From positions 1 through 19,812 of the forward strand of contig JBMOLK010000054.1 of NCBI GenBank assembly GCA_049325575.1: a DNA stretch of 19,812 nt. The letters are read 5' to 3'. The notes under the pieces were generated by a model. It was not told where the DNA came from. It ran no database searches and saw only the letters and a list, made by a program, of their open reading frames with translations. The translations under genes and the position numbers were made by a program. This document shows positions 1-8,894 of this stretch, piece after piece; position 1 is the first letter of the stretch, and each line of letters opens with the position of its first letter. The stretch is from JBMOLK01 sp049325575 (GTDB lineage Bacteria > Bacillota > Clostridia > Acetivibrionales > Acetivibrionaceae).

Positions 1-4
1 TGGG

Positions 5-568
5 TTGATTTTGAGTAAATTTAATTTCAAAGAGACATATATAAAAGATTTGTTTGTTATCGAACCAAGGGTTTTTGGTGACAATAGAGGTTATTTCATG
101 GAAACTTACAACTGTAATGACTTTAAAGAAACCGGTCTTGACATGGTGTTTGTTCAGGATAATGAATCTATGTCAAAAAAGGGTGTACTTAGAGGGTTGC
201 ACTTCCAAAAAAAGTACCCACAGGGTAAACTTGTAAGGGTTATATCCGGTGAGATATTTGATGTTGCAGTAGATTTAAGAAAAGATTCACAAACATACAA
301 AAAGTGGTTTGGTATAAAAATATCCTCAGATAATAAAAAACAGCTTTACATCCCTCCAGGATTTGCACACGGATTTTTGGTACTATCCGATGAGGTTTTG
401 TTTGCATATAAGTGCACAGAATTTTATCACCCGGAGGATGAAGTCGGTATACTGTGGAATGACAAATCACTTGGTATAGAGTGGCCTTTAGAAGGCATAG
501 AAAATCTAATAATATCTGAAAAGGATAAGAAGTTGAAGCTATTTGATGAAATAAAAGAAGGCTTTTAG
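5..568 (+). CDS. rfbC: dTDP-4-dehydrorhamnose 3,5-epimerase (RmlC)
   Basis: RmlC epimerises C3 and C5 of dTDP-4-keto-6-deoxyglucose in the cytoplasm, the third step of dTDP-rhamnose synthesis and of related dTDP-deoxysugar routes. The frame gives about 187 residues, the usual family length. Visible signatures are the N-terminal FGDNRGYF block (residues 24-31), the catalytic-histidine block VLRGLHFQ (His66), the IPPGFAHGF cupin segment (116-124), the FAYKCTEFY segment (133-141) with the expected active-site tyrosine region, and a C-terminal SEKD block (171-174). The start is uncertain: TTG codons lie at 5 and 11, only four bases precede the first, and the frame is open to the window edge, so the true start may lie upstream. 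No rfbB or rfbD partner is visible downstream; they may precede this gene. The 62-base gap to the next gene holds no obvious terminator. Confidence 0.93.
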   Translation: MILSKFNFKETYIKDLFVIEPRVFGDNRGYFMETYNCNDFKETGLDMVFVQDNESMSKKGVLRGLHFQKKYPQGKLVRVISGEIFDVAVDLRKDSQTYKKWFGIKISSDNKKQLYIPPGFAHGFLVLSDEVLFAYKCTEFYHPEDEVGILWNDKSLGIEWPLEGIENLIISEKDKKLKLFDEIKEGF

Positions 569-630
569 TTGAAGCAGTAAAGTATAAACCAGAACTTTAA
601 CACTAAATACTAAGAAAGGCATATTATTTT

Positions 631-2229
631 ATGGGGTTTAATATACTAAGACCTGAAAGCACAAATAGAGCGATAGCATTGTCACTAATTTTAAGCCTTA
701 TTGCCAAGGTCTTGACGTTTGTTCAGTCACTTATAATTTCATATGCGTTTGGTACACAAGAAAGCACTGATATTCTGTTTTATGCTGTATCATTTATCCT
801 CTTGATAACTTCTTTTCCTTTATTTCTAAATCAGCAAATAGTTGTTCCGGTATCGATTGATATAAGGAACAATATATCAGAGGATGAATCAAAAAGATTT
901 ATATTTTACGTATATTTAATTTACTTTTTTATAGGAGTTATTTTCACCTTTATATTATTATTGGAACCTGTAAAGACTATTAGCATTTTTTCAAAGTTTG
1001 AAATTGAGTCAATTCATAGGAATTTGAATGTAATAAGATATATATTGTTAAGCTTTATATTTATAGTGATTAATTCTTTTATGCTTGATATTTTTGTTGC
1101 TTATAAGTATTTTTCGTTTCCAATGCTTATGGATATGGCAAAGAATATTCTAGTTATAGTTTGTGTGCTGGTTCTTAAAGATAAATTTAATGTCCTAAGT
1201 TTGGCTATAGGTATCCTTATAGGTAATGCAGCTCAGTTTATAATATTAAACGTATTTATGTTTGCAAAGATTAAGCTTAAGGTCTCCTTTAAACCGTATA
1301 GAATATCAAGTTTAGTGAAGAGGAATTTGATTTACGTTTTTAGTGGACAAGTTACATCTTTTCTAAACGGATTTGTTGTTATGTATTTATTATCAGGCTT
1401 TAGTGCTGGAATATACACGGCTGTTGACTATGGACAAAAAATTAGTAACCTTTTTGCAGCCGTTGTAATTGGACAAATAACAACAGTTGTTGGAGTTAAT
1501 TTTATCGAATTATTTACAAAAAAAGATTATGGAAATTTAAATAATATGTTTATAGGATACTTGAAAAAGAGTTTGTTTTTCATAATCCCTGCTTGCTTTA
1601 TTATGTCATTAAATTCAGAGATAATTATTTCAGTTGTTTTTGGAAGGGGTAGGTTTGGACACGATTCAGTAGTTTTAGTCAGCAAATTCTTCAGGTATTT
1701 TATTATGTCGGTACCTATGTTACTGATTAATGGATTTCTGGTAAAAATGATAGTGGCTGCTCAAATACAGAAGGTGGCCTTTTTGTGGCAATCCTTATAC
1801 AATATATTGTTTTCAGGGATTTTATATTTATTGATTAGTTATTATGGCTATAGCGGGTATCCAATAGGTAACCTGATTGCATATAGTGTATACACAATTT
1901 CACTTTTATATTATTTACTAAAAGTCCACTTTGTATACATTGATTTACCAAAAATAATTAAAACTATATCTTATAATTTAGTTATTAATCTTTGTATATT
2001 TTTTACTTTAAATTTCATTTTACAGTTTATAATAGTGAAAGATTATAAGAATTTTCTAAATATAATTGTTGGTGCTTGTTCAACACTTGTCTACGTAGGA
2101 ATATTGCTAGTCATAAGTTATAGAATTGAAGATAATAGGGATATATTTACAAGCATTAATTATTACCTTAAAAAAGGATTTGCGTTTATTAATAAATTAA
2201 ATAAATTTACAGGAAAGGAATTATATTAA
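631..2229 (+). CDS. MurJ/MviN-like polysaccharide flippase (MOP superfamily)
   Basis: This is a 532-residue, very hydrophobic protein with roughly 12-14 membrane segments along its length. The N-terminal layout (first helix, AKVLTFVQ at 25-32, then a FG-x4-TD segment at 40-47) follows the MurJ/MviN family of the MOP flippase superfamily, which moves polyprenyl-linked saccharides across the membrane. By neighbourhood its cargo is probably the repeat unit made by this cluster, so it would act as the Wzx. Compared from memory with E. coli MurJ, the positions of Arg18, Arg24 and Asp39 appear as Lys26, Gln32 and Asp47, so one essential charge is lost; this argues against a housekeeping lipid II flippase. 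The start is supported by AAGAAAGG at 612-619. The stop is followed within two bases by the methyltransferase start. The gene is markedly AT-rich, as is common for membrane proteins. Confidence 0.82.
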   Translation: MGFNILRPESTNRAIALSLILSLIAKVLTFVQSLIISYAFGTQESTDILFYAVSFILLITSFPLFLNQQIVVPVSIDIRNNISEDESKRFIFYVYLIYFFIGVIFTFILLLEPVKTISIFSKFEIESIHRNLNVIRYILLSFIFIVINSFMLDIFVAYKYFSFPMLMDMAKNILVIVCVLVLKDKFNVLSLAIGILIGNAAQFIILNVFMFAKIKLKVSFKPYRISSLVKRNLIYVFSGQVTSFLNGFVVMYLLSGFSAGIYTAVDYGQKISNLFAAVVIGQITTVVGVNFIELFTKKDYGNLNNMFIGYLKKSLFFIIPACFIMSLNSEIIISVVFGRGRFGHDSVVLVSKFFRYFIMSVPMLLINGFLVKMIVAAQIQKVAFLWQSLYNILFSGILYLLISYYGYSGYPIGNLIAYSVYTISLLYYLLKVHFVYIDLPKIIKTISYNLVINLCIFFTLNFILQFIIVKDYKNFLNIIVGACSTLVYVGILLVISYRIEDNRDIFTSINYYLKKGFAFINKLNKFTGKELY

Positions 2230-2230
2230 C

Positions 2231-2959
2231 ATGGATTTTAAATTTCAAAAGCATGATATAAATTGGACAAGAGAAAAAGCATCAAGAGTTTGGGATTACT
2301 ATGGAACAAAGAAGACATACGAAGACACCTATTTCAGTAAACAATACGGTAATGAAATAATTAATTATACCAAGTCTAGGATTCCTCTAAATGGAAGAAT
2401 ACTTGATTTTGGTTGTGGAAAAGGTTTCTTTATCGAGAAATTAGCAAATCAGAATATTGTGTGTGAGGGAATTGACTTTTCCAAAGAATCCTTGGAGGAA
2501 GTAGTCAAAAGACTAGGTGCAAATAACAAGTTCTTTAAAGGAGTAACTTTATCAGAAGGCTTGCCTACTCCTTTAGATAAAGAATCATATGATGTTGTTT
2601 TTTTTATAGAGACTTTAGAGCATTTAATGCCGGAAGAAATACAACCGACAATTATAGAACTTAATAGGGTTACAAAAAAGGGAGGATATGTTGTTCTGAC
2701 TACACCAAATGATGAGGACCTTGATTCCGCTAAAATAATGTGTCCTGACTGTGGTTGTATATTTCATATGGTTCAACATATGTCATCCTGGTCTACCGCG
2801 AGCGTAGAAAAACTAATGGGTGAGAATGGCTATAAAACTGTGGTCTGCGAAGCCTACACAATCAGAAAGAAAAAATTTATAAATACTATTAGGGGAGTAC
2901 TGGCAAAATTGAAGAAAATTAAACATGGAAATATTATTTATATAGGTCAAAAAATTTAG
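2231..2959 (+). CDS. Class I SAM-dependent methyltransferase with Cys/His cluster
   Basis: A 242-residue methyltransferase. Motif I for S-adenosylmethionine binding is ILDFGCGKGFF (57-67), the acidic end of the second strand is GID (80-82), and the post-II region is FFIETLEHL (124-132), followed by a GGYVVLTTPN strand (151-160). This is the Methyltransf_11/25 type. Unusually, right after strand 5 comes a Cys/His-rich insertion with Cys171, Cys174, Cys176, His179 and His183 (C-x2-C-x4-H-x3-H), which looks like a metal site. I recall similar insertions in other methyltransferases of glycan clusters. The substrate cannot be read from sequence; O-methylation of a sugar or a lipid-linked glycan is the likely role by context. 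AAAGGAA at 2214-2220 supports the ATG, and the gene is effectively contiguous with the flippase gene. Confidence 0.85.
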   Translation: MDFKFQKHDINWTREKASRVWDYYGTKKTYEDTYFSKQYGNEIINYTKSRIPLNGRILDFGCGKGFFIEKLANQNIVCEGIDFSKESLEEVVKRLGANNKFFKGVTLSEGLPTPLDKESYDVVFFIETLEHLMPEEIQPTIIELNRVTKKGGYVVLTTPNDEDLDSAKIMCPDCGCIFHMVQHMSSWSTASVEKLMGENGYKTVVCEAYTIRKKKFINTIRGVLAKLKKIKHGNIIYIGQKI

Positions 2960-2981
2960 AAAAAACTTTGAGGAGAAGCTG

Positions 2982-4853
2982 ATGTGCGGTATATGTGGAT
3001 TTGTCACAGCTAAAAACATAGAAGAAGAAAATCTAATAAAAATGAATAATACTATGATTCACAGGGGACCTAATGACTCTGGGGTTTTTTTAGATGTAGT
3101 AAACGGTATGAATATTGGTCTAGCCCATAGAAGACTAAGCATTTTAGATCTTTCACCTATGGGACATCAACCTATGTTTAGTGACGATTCAAATATAGTA
3201 ATAGTATTTAATGGGGAAATATATAATTTCAAAGATTTAAGACTAGAGTTGGAAAACAAGGGATACAAATTTAAGTCTAATTGTGATACAGAAGTAATTA
3301 TTTATTCGTATAAGGAATGGGGATTAAACTGTTTTAATAAGTTTAATGGTATGTTTGCCTTAACTATACTGGACAAACAAAAAGAAACTATCTATCTTGC
3401 ACGGGATAGGATGGGTAAAAAGCCGTTATACTATTATTATGATGATGGAGATTTTGTTTTTTCATCGGAACTAAAAGGCATATTAAATTATAAATATTTT
3501 AAAAAAGAGATTGATAGCGAAAGCATATATAAATACTTGATTTATCAATATATACCTACACCCCGCTCTATTTATAAGAATGTATTTAAACTATATCAAG
3601 GGAGTTATCTGGAATTTGATTTAAAAAGACACGAAATTAAACAGAAAGAATATTGGTCAATATTAGATATTTATTGCAATTCTAGATTTGAGAAAGATTT
3701 ATCTGAAAAAGAATATTTAGACCAAATTGAAAAATTGCTTAAAAGTTCTATTGAGTACCGAATGATAAGTGATGTACCGTTAGGAGCGTTTCTAAGCGGA
3801 GGTATAGATTCGTCACTGATAGTATCAATAATGAAAAGTATTTCTAATTCCTCTGTAAAAACATTTAGCATTGGCTTTACAGAGGAGGAATACAACGAAG
3901 CATCTTATGCAAAAGCAATTGCAGAATATATAGGTACGGATCATCATGAAATGTATGTTAGTCCAAAAGATGTATTTAACGCAATACCTCTACTTACGGA
4001 ATATTATGATGAGCCATTTGCCGACAGCTCTGCTCTTCCTACTCTGCTTGTATCAAATATGGCAAAACAGCATGTTACTGTTACTCTCTCCGGAGATGCA
4101 GGAGACGAACTGTTTTGTGGATATACAAGATATGATTTTTTTAACAAAACTCAAAAGCTATACAAATTACCTTACCTAATAAGAAAGCCTTTATTTGAGT
4201 TAATTGGAAAGGTTATGAATAAAGAGCTCGGGGTTCAAAGGTTTACACAAAAGAATCTTTCGTCTTTATATAGGGAAACTGTAAATATATGTAGTGAGTC
4301 ACTTGTTAGAAAGATGTTAATTAGAAACGATTATAATTCACGTTTCGACTTATTTGATAGAACATTTGAAGAGTCCTATAAGTCAAAAAATAATTCTTTG
4401 GAAAGTATAATGCTAGTAGATATAAGAACTTACATTTTAGATGACATACTAACTAAGTTAGATAGGGCAAGTATGGCAGTATCGTTAGAGTCAAGAGTAC
4501 CTTTTTTAGATTATAGACTAGTTGAATTTTCCCAGAAGGTACCTTCAGATATTAAGTTTAAGAACAGTATTTTAAAGTACCCACTAAAAACTCTGCTAGG
4601 GAAATATGTACCTCCCAAGCTGTTTGAAAGGCCTAAGAAGGGCTTTGGAATTCCTATCGGACAGTGGTTGAGAAATGATCTGTCCTATCTAATCACAGAG
4701 TACTTTAAACCAAATGAGATAAGACAACAAGGAATTTTCAACGACAAAAGCATTAATAACATTTTGAGGGAACATATGGAGGGTAGAAAAGATTATACAC
4801 CAATAATTTGGTCATTGCTAATGTTTCAAATGTGGTTTAAAAAATATATTTAA
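2982..4853 (+). CDS. AsnB-type glutamine amidotransferase 1 (asparagine synthetase-like)
   Basis: 623 residues with the full two-domain AsnB architecture. The N-terminal Ntn glutaminase begins MCGICGF, giving a catalytic Cys1 after Met removal, and keeps the HRRLSIL block (49-55), the NGEIYN block (78-83) and Asp102. The C-terminal PP-loop ATP pyrophosphatase domain has SGGIDSS (272-278), EPFADSS (344-350) and SGDAGDELF (370-378). Glutamine-derived ammonia would be channelled to an adenylated carboxylate. In a uronate-rich glycan cluster the acceptor is more likely a uronic acid or an intermediate carrying one than aspartate, but this is inference. The third glycine of the usual SGDGGDELFGGY block is Ala, and the block ends FCGY rather than FGGY. 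AGGAG at 2971-2975 sets the start, and the MCG start cannot move because the cysteine must be N-terminal. The alternatives are a true asparagine synthetase or an enzyme amidating a peptidoglycan diaminopimelate. Confidence 0.9.
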   Translation: MCGICGFVTAKNIEEENLIKMNNTMIHRGPNDSGVFLDVVNGMNIGLAHRRLSILDLSPMGHQPMFSDDSNIVIVFNGEIYNFKDLRLELENKGYKFKSNCDTEVIIYSYKEWGLNCFNKFNGMFALTILDKQKETIYLARDRMGKKPLYYYYDDGDFVFSSELKGILNYKYFKKEIDSESIYKYLIYQYIPTPRSIYKNVFKLYQGSYLEFDLKRHEIKQKEYWSILDIYCNSRFEKDLSEKEYLDQIEKLLKSSIEYRMISDVPLGAFLSGGIDSSLIVSIMKSISNSSVKTFSIGFTEEEYNEASYAKAIAEYIGTDHHEMYVSPKDVFNAIPLLTEYYDEPFADSSALPTLLVSNMAKQHVTVTLSGDAGDELFCGYTRYDFFNKTQKLYKLPYLIRKPLFELIGKVMNKELGVQRFTQKNLSSLYRETVNICSESLVRKMLIRNDYNSRFDLFDRTFEESYKSKNNSLESIMLVDIRTYILDDILTKLDRASMAVSLESRVPFLDYRLVEFSQKVPSDIKFKNSILKYPLKTLLGKYVPPKLFERPKKGFGIPIGQWLRNDLSYLITEYFKPNEIRQQGIFNDKSINNILREHMEGRKDYTPIIWSLLMFQMWFKKYI

Positions 4854-4916
4854 CTATATAAATTGCACAAAAGATTTACATCAAGAAATACAACTTTCAA
4901 TTAAGGTGGTATATGA

Positions 4917-6071
4917 ATGACCCAGACAAAAAAAAGGATAGCGTTTATATCTCCTAATATGGCTAAGGCTGGAATGCAGCGACAACTGGCAGTACTACTG
5001 AACAACTTAAATAAGGATAAATTTGAAGTTTTTTTGGTTTTATTTGACGATTTAATTGAGTATGAATTTCAAGACCATGTAAAAGTAATAGTAGTGAAAA
5101 AGAGAAGAGGTATTTTTGACTTTAAGTTTATATTTGGATTAATTTATGCTATTTTTAAAATTAAACCACATATAATTCAAAGTTGCATAGCAAGAACTAA
5201 CAGGTTTGCTATGGCGTTGGGGTTCATATTTAGGTTTAGAAATATAATTTTATCTGTAAGGTGTTCTAATGAATACGAAGAATATAAAGTAATGAGACTC
5301 CTAAGTAGAGTTTTTAAGTACAGATATATTATTGCTAATTCTAATAAGGCTAAAGAAGAACTTATTCAATATGTAGGTGCTAAGCCCAATTCTATAAAAG
5401 TAATATATAATGGCATAGATGTTGAGCGTTTTAAGCCTGATCATCAAATAGATAAGGATATACTTAATTGGAGAAAACAAAACTGCGAAGTCTTAAAACA
5501 AAAGCATTTTATAATACTGGTTGCTGCAAGAGTAGCAGAACAGAAAAATCATCTTTCAATAATTAGTGCATTAAACTATTTAAAATCAATAAAAAAACTA
5601 CCGGAAGATTTGGTTTTTATATGCATTGGAAGTATTGCAGAAGATAGTTATTATAAAAAATGCAGTGATTTGATTCTTGATTATGGTTTGAGTAATTATG
5701 TTTTATTTGAAGATGCGGTAGATAGGATTGAGAAATATTATAATATTTCTAATACAATATGTTTGCCGTCATATTGTGAAGGCTTTCCAAATGTAGCTTT
5801 AGAGGGAATGGCTTGTGAGAAGCCAATAATTATTTCTACTGGTGGAAATAGTGATGATCTTATAGAGAATGGTTTGAACGGGTGGATATTTGAGACAGAT
5901 AATATAGAACTATTTGCTAAAACCATACTTGAAGCGTATGAAAGTGATGAAGATTCTTTGAGAAAAATTGGTGTTGAGAACAGAAAAAAAGTAGTAAATA
6001 ATTTTAGTATAGATAAAATGATATATGAGACACAAAACATTTATGAAAATTTGTTGAATCAATATTGTTAG
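4917..6071 (+). CDS. Glycosyltransferase family 4 (GT-B fold)
   Basis: 384 residues with a two-domain GT-B layout. The N-terminal acceptor domain shows a glycine-poor variant of the usual loop (AKAGMQRQL, 16-24). The C-terminal donor domain starts near residue 195, has the expected Arg205/Lys210 pair (VAARVAEQK) and a complete E-x7-E motif from Glu288 to Glu296 (EGFPNVALE), then EKPIIIS and a NGLNGW tail. These mark a retaining GT4 (Glycos_transf_1) enzyme that transfers a sugar from a nucleotide donor, probably onto a lipid-linked repeat unit at the inner face of the membrane. Donor and linkage cannot be read. The start is chosen on AAGGTGGT at 4903-4910, seven bases before the ATG; an ATG at 4913 is out of frame. 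It sits between two AsnB-like genes. Confidence 0.9.
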   Translation: MTQTKKRIAFISPNMAKAGMQRQLAVLLNNLNKDKFEVFLVLFDDLIEYEFQDHVKVIVVKKRRGIFDFKFIFGLIYAIFKIKPHIIQSCIARTNRFAMALGFIFRFRNIILSVRCSNEYEEYKVMRLLSRVFKYRYIIANSNKAKEELIQYVGAKPNSIKVIYNGIDVERFKPDHQIDKDILNWRKQNCEVLKQKHFIILVAARVAEQKNHLSIISALNYLKSIKKLPEDLVFICIGSIAEDSYYKKCSDLILDYGLSNYVLFEDAVDRIEKYYNISNTICLPSYCEGFPNVALEGMACEKPIIISTGGNSDDLIENGLNGWIFETDNIELFAKTILEAYESDEDSLRKIGVENRKKVVNNFSIDKMIYETQNIYENLLNQYC

Positions 6072-6094
6072 TATTTAGATAAAAAATGAATGAA

Positions 6095-6100
6095 AAGAGG
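6095..6100 (+). promoter_or_regulatory. Ribosome binding site deciding the start at 6113
   Basis: AAGAGG lies 12 bases before ATG 6113. It falls downstream of the in-frame ATG at 6086, so it can serve only the later start, which also places cysteine at residue 2 as the glutaminase mechanism requires. Confidence 0.65.
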
Positions 6101-6112
6101 TACTCTTCATCT

Positions 6113-7975
6113 ATGTGTGGAATCTTTGGGATGGTTGGTAATGGCTTTAAAATTGATATTGATTTATTAGTTAAATCAAGAGACTTATTGTATCATAGGG
6201 GTCCTGACGATGCCGGTATTTGGGTATCGAAAAATGGTCAAATTGGTTTAGCACAACGTCGCTTATCCATTCTTGACTTATCACCCCTTGGACACCAGCC
6301 TATGATTAGCGAAGATGGAAGGTTTATTATTGTATATAACGGTGAATTATATAATTTTAAAGAATTACGTAAAGAATTAGAAAATTTAGGAGAGAAATTT
6401 GTTAGTTCAAGTGATACAGAAGTTGTTTTAAAGTCTTATATCCAGTGGGGCAGTTCATGTGTTAATTTTTTTAACGGAATGTTTGCATTTGTAATTTATG
6501 ACCATGGAGATGAAGGTAATCCACCTATACTTTTTATGGCCAGAGACCGGGTTGGGAAAAAGCCTTTTTATTATAAGCATGATAGCAAAGAGTTTATATT
6601 TTCGTCGGAAATGAAAGCTATAAATTGTAACAAAGAGCTAGACATAGAAGCGTTAAATTTTTACCTTGCTTTAGGATATGTCCCTGGGGAAAAATGTATT
6701 GTTAAGGGTATAAAAAAACTTCCTCCAGCAAATGCTGCAATACTAAAGCTTAATACTTTTGAGTTTACTGCATGGAACTACTGGGAAGTACCAAAATATA
6801 TTCCTGAAATTGGTGGTAAAAATGTAAGTCTAAATGATTTGGTAGACGAATTGGAAGGGCTTTTTAAAGATGCTGTAGAAAGGCGAATGATTAGCGATGT
6901 TCCTTTAGGTGTTTTCTTAAGTGGAGGGCTTGATTCCAGCTTGGTTACAGCTGCTGCTTCAAGGGCTAATAAAAATATAATGACATTTAATATTTCATTT
7001 CCTGGAAGCAAGAAGTACGATGAGGCGTCGCATGCACGTTTGGTGTCAGATTTTTTTAGTACTGATCATAAAGTTTTAAATATTCCTGAACTGGATTTGA
7101 GTATTTTAGAGGAAATACTTCACTTTTCAGATGAACCTATAGCGGATTCAAGTATTATTCCTACGTTTGTGATATCAAAGCTTACAAGGGAATATGTTAC
7201 AGTTGTTCTTGGTGGGGATGGCGGTGATGAATTATTTGCCGGCTATACTCATTATAGGAAGACTTTGCAGTATTTGAGGCAGATTGGTTGGGTACCACAG
7301 TTAATCCTGAAAGGACTTGGAAAACTGGCATCTGAAGTGTTACCTGTTGGTTTTAAAGGAAGGACTCTACTTCAGTCGTTAATGGGTGGAAACCCTATTA
7401 AAATGTTGGCATGGTATACTCCTTACTTTGATGCTGCCGCAAGAAAAAAAATACTGTCTAAGGAAGTAATTAGCCAATTAGGGGATAAACTAATTGCGCC
7501 GGAACTATGGAAGAGTAGTCTTTTATTACAATCAAAGGAGCCTGTAGAAGCAATGACCAGGGCAGACATTTTGAGCTATCTGCCGGATGATATTATGTTT
7601 AAAGTTGACAGAGCAAGTATGTATAATAGCTTGGAGGTGAGAGCACCTTTTTTAGACTATCGTTTAGTAGAATTTGCATTTAAAAAGGTTCCTCATTACT
7701 ACAAGGCAGATATAAACAATACTAGAATTATTGAGCGTGAACTTGCTAAAAAGATGCTTCCACCGGATTTTAATACCAATAGGAAACAAGGATTTTCAAT
7801 ACCTCTGGATGAATGGTTCAGAAGCGACAAAACACAAAAATATAAAGAGTATTTACCTATAGATAACAACTTGTTTAATAAAAGAACAATAAATGACTTA
7901 ATTAGAGACGAAATGGCTGGTAGTTGTAATGGAGCAAGAATATTTTCGTTGATAATGCTAAATGGTATAAAATAA
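6113..7975 (+). CDS. AsnB-type glutamine amidotransferase 2 (asparagine synthetase-like)
   Basis: 620 residues from the chosen start. An in-frame ATG at 6086 would add nine residues (MNEKRYSSS), but the glutaminase needs cysteine directly after the initiator Met, and AAGAGG at 6095-6100 precedes the ATG at 6113, so 6113 is used. Glutaminase marks: MCGIFG, the QRRLSIL block with Arg50, NGELYN (76-81) and Asp101. Synthetase marks: SGGLDSS (270-276), EPIADSS (341-347) and GGDGGDELFAGY (367-378), where the first residue is Gly rather than the usual Ser. The C-terminal RKQGFSIP block is intact. It is well diverged from copies 1 and 3; its middle region resembles copy 3 more than copy 1. Expected reaction: ATP-dependent transfer of glutamine amide nitrogen to a carboxylate, inferred here to be a uronic acid of the glycan. 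Confidence 0.9.
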   Translation: MCGIFGMVGNGFKIDIDLLVKSRDLLYHRGPDDAGIWVSKNGQIGLAQRRLSILDLSPLGHQPMISEDGRFIIVYNGELYNFKELRKELENLGEKFVSSSDTEVVLKSYIQWGSSCVNFFNGMFAFVIYDHGDEGNPPILFMARDRVGKKPFYYKHDSKEFIFSSEMKAINCNKELDIEALNFYLALGYVPGEKCIVKGIKKLPPANAAILKLNTFEFTAWNYWEVPKYIPEIGGKNVSLNDLVDELEGLFKDAVERRMISDVPLGVFLSGGLDSSLVTAAASRANKNIMTFNISFPGSKKYDEASHARLVSDFFSTDHKVLNIPELDLSILEEILHFSDEPIADSSIIPTFVISKLTREYVTVVLGGDGGDELFAGYTHYRKTLQYLRQIGWVPQLILKGLGKLASEVLPVGFKGRTLLQSLMGGNPIKMLAWYTPYFDAAARKKILSKEVISQLGDKLIAPELWKSSLLLQSKEPVEAMTRADILSYLPDDIMFKVDRASMYNSLEVRAPFLDYRLVEFAFKKVPHYYKADINNTRIIERELAKKMLPPDFNTNRKQGFSIPLDEWFRSDKTQKYKEYLPIDNNLFNKRTINDLIRDEMAGSCNGARIFSLIMLNGIK

Positions 7976-7985
7976 TTTGATATTT

Positions 7986-7993
7986 AAAAGGAG
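7986..7993 (+). promoter_or_regulatory. Ribosome binding site deciding the rfbA start at 8004
   Basis: AAAAGGAG lies ten bases before ATG 8004 and downstream of the competing in-frame TTG at 7977, so it selects the family-typical MKGIILAGG start. Confidence 0.75.
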
Positions 7994-8003
7994 ATTATCT
8001 AAT

Positions 8004-8894
8004 ATGAAAGGCATAATATTGGCTGGTGGAAGCGGAACAAGACTATACCCATTGACAAAGGTTGTTTCAAAACAATTACTGCCTGTTTATGATAAGCCTT
8101 TAATATATTATCCGCTTTGTACCTTATTGCTTGCAGGTATAAAGGAGATTTTAATAATTTCTACACCCTATGATCTTAATAGGTTCAGAGAGCTTCTAGG
8201 GGACGGAAGTGATTACGGTATTTCCCTTTCATATGCAGAACAGAAGGAGCCCAAAGGTATAGCCGAAGCCTTTATAATAGGTGAGAAATTTATTGGGAGT
8301 GATAGTGTAGCCTTAATACTCGGTGATAATATATTTTATGGTCATGGTTTGGTAGATACACTATTGAGTGCATCGTCTATAAGGAGTGGGGCGACAGTAT
8401 TTGCATATTATGTTAAGGATCCTGAGAGGTTTGGTGTAGTAGAATTTGATCACGAAAAAAGGGTATTATCCATTGAAGAGAAACCGGAAAATCCAAAGTC
8501 AAATTATGCTGTTACAGGGTTATATTTTTATGATAATAAAGTTGTTGAAATAGCAAAGAGCATTAATCCTTCCCAGAGGGGAGAACTTGAGATAACAGAT
8601 GTAAATAAGGAGTACTTGAGGAGAGGGCTGCTAAGAGTGGAGGTTTTGGGTAGGGGGTTCAGCTGGCTGGACACAGGCACTTATGAGAGTATTAATGAAG
8701 CATCTGCATTTATTGAAATAATTGAAAAGCGCCAGGGTTTAAAAGTTGCTTGCCTTGAAGAAATTGTATACAAGCTTGGATATATAGATGATATGCAGAT
8801 GGAAAAGCTGGCAAAACCGATGATGAAAAACCAGTACGGGGAATATCTTATGAGTATTCTAAGGAATAAGGATAAGGAGTACAGGTTAAAATGA
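8004..8894 (+). CDS. rfbA: Glucose-1-phosphate thymidylyltransferase (RmlA)
   Basis: RmlA condenses dTTP with glucose-1-phosphate to make dTDP-glucose, the entry step to all dTDP-deoxysugars. The chosen start gives 296 residues, the family size. Signatures are GIILAGGSGTRLYPLT at the N-terminus (nucleotide binding), the KQLLPVYDKPLIYYP block, LGDNIFYGHG, the IEEKPENPKSNYAVTGLYFYD region in the middle, and GFSWLDTGT near the C-terminus. A TTG at 7977 in the same frame would add nine residues, but the family starts at MKGIILAGG and AAAAGGAG at 7986-7993 lies ten bases before the ATG at 8004, so the shorter form is preferred. The TGA overlaps the next gene's ATG by four bases (ATGA), implying translational coupling. 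It lies more than 7 kb from rfbC, so the dTDP genes are dispersed in the cluster. Confidence 0.95.
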   Translation: MKGIILAGGSGTRLYPLTKVVSKQLLPVYDKPLIYYPLCTLLLAGIKEILIISTPYDLNRFRELLGDGSDYGISLSYAEQKEPKGIAEAFIIGEKFIGSDSVALILGDNIFYGHGLVDTLLSASSIRSGATVFAYYVKDPERFGVVEFDHEKRVLSIEEKPENPKSNYAVTGLYFYDNKVVEIAKSINPSQRGELEITDVNKEYLRRGLLRVEVLGRGFSWLDTGTYESINEASAFIEIIEKRQGLKVACLEEIVYKLGYIDDMQMEKLAKPMMKNQYGEYLMSILRNKDKEYRLK

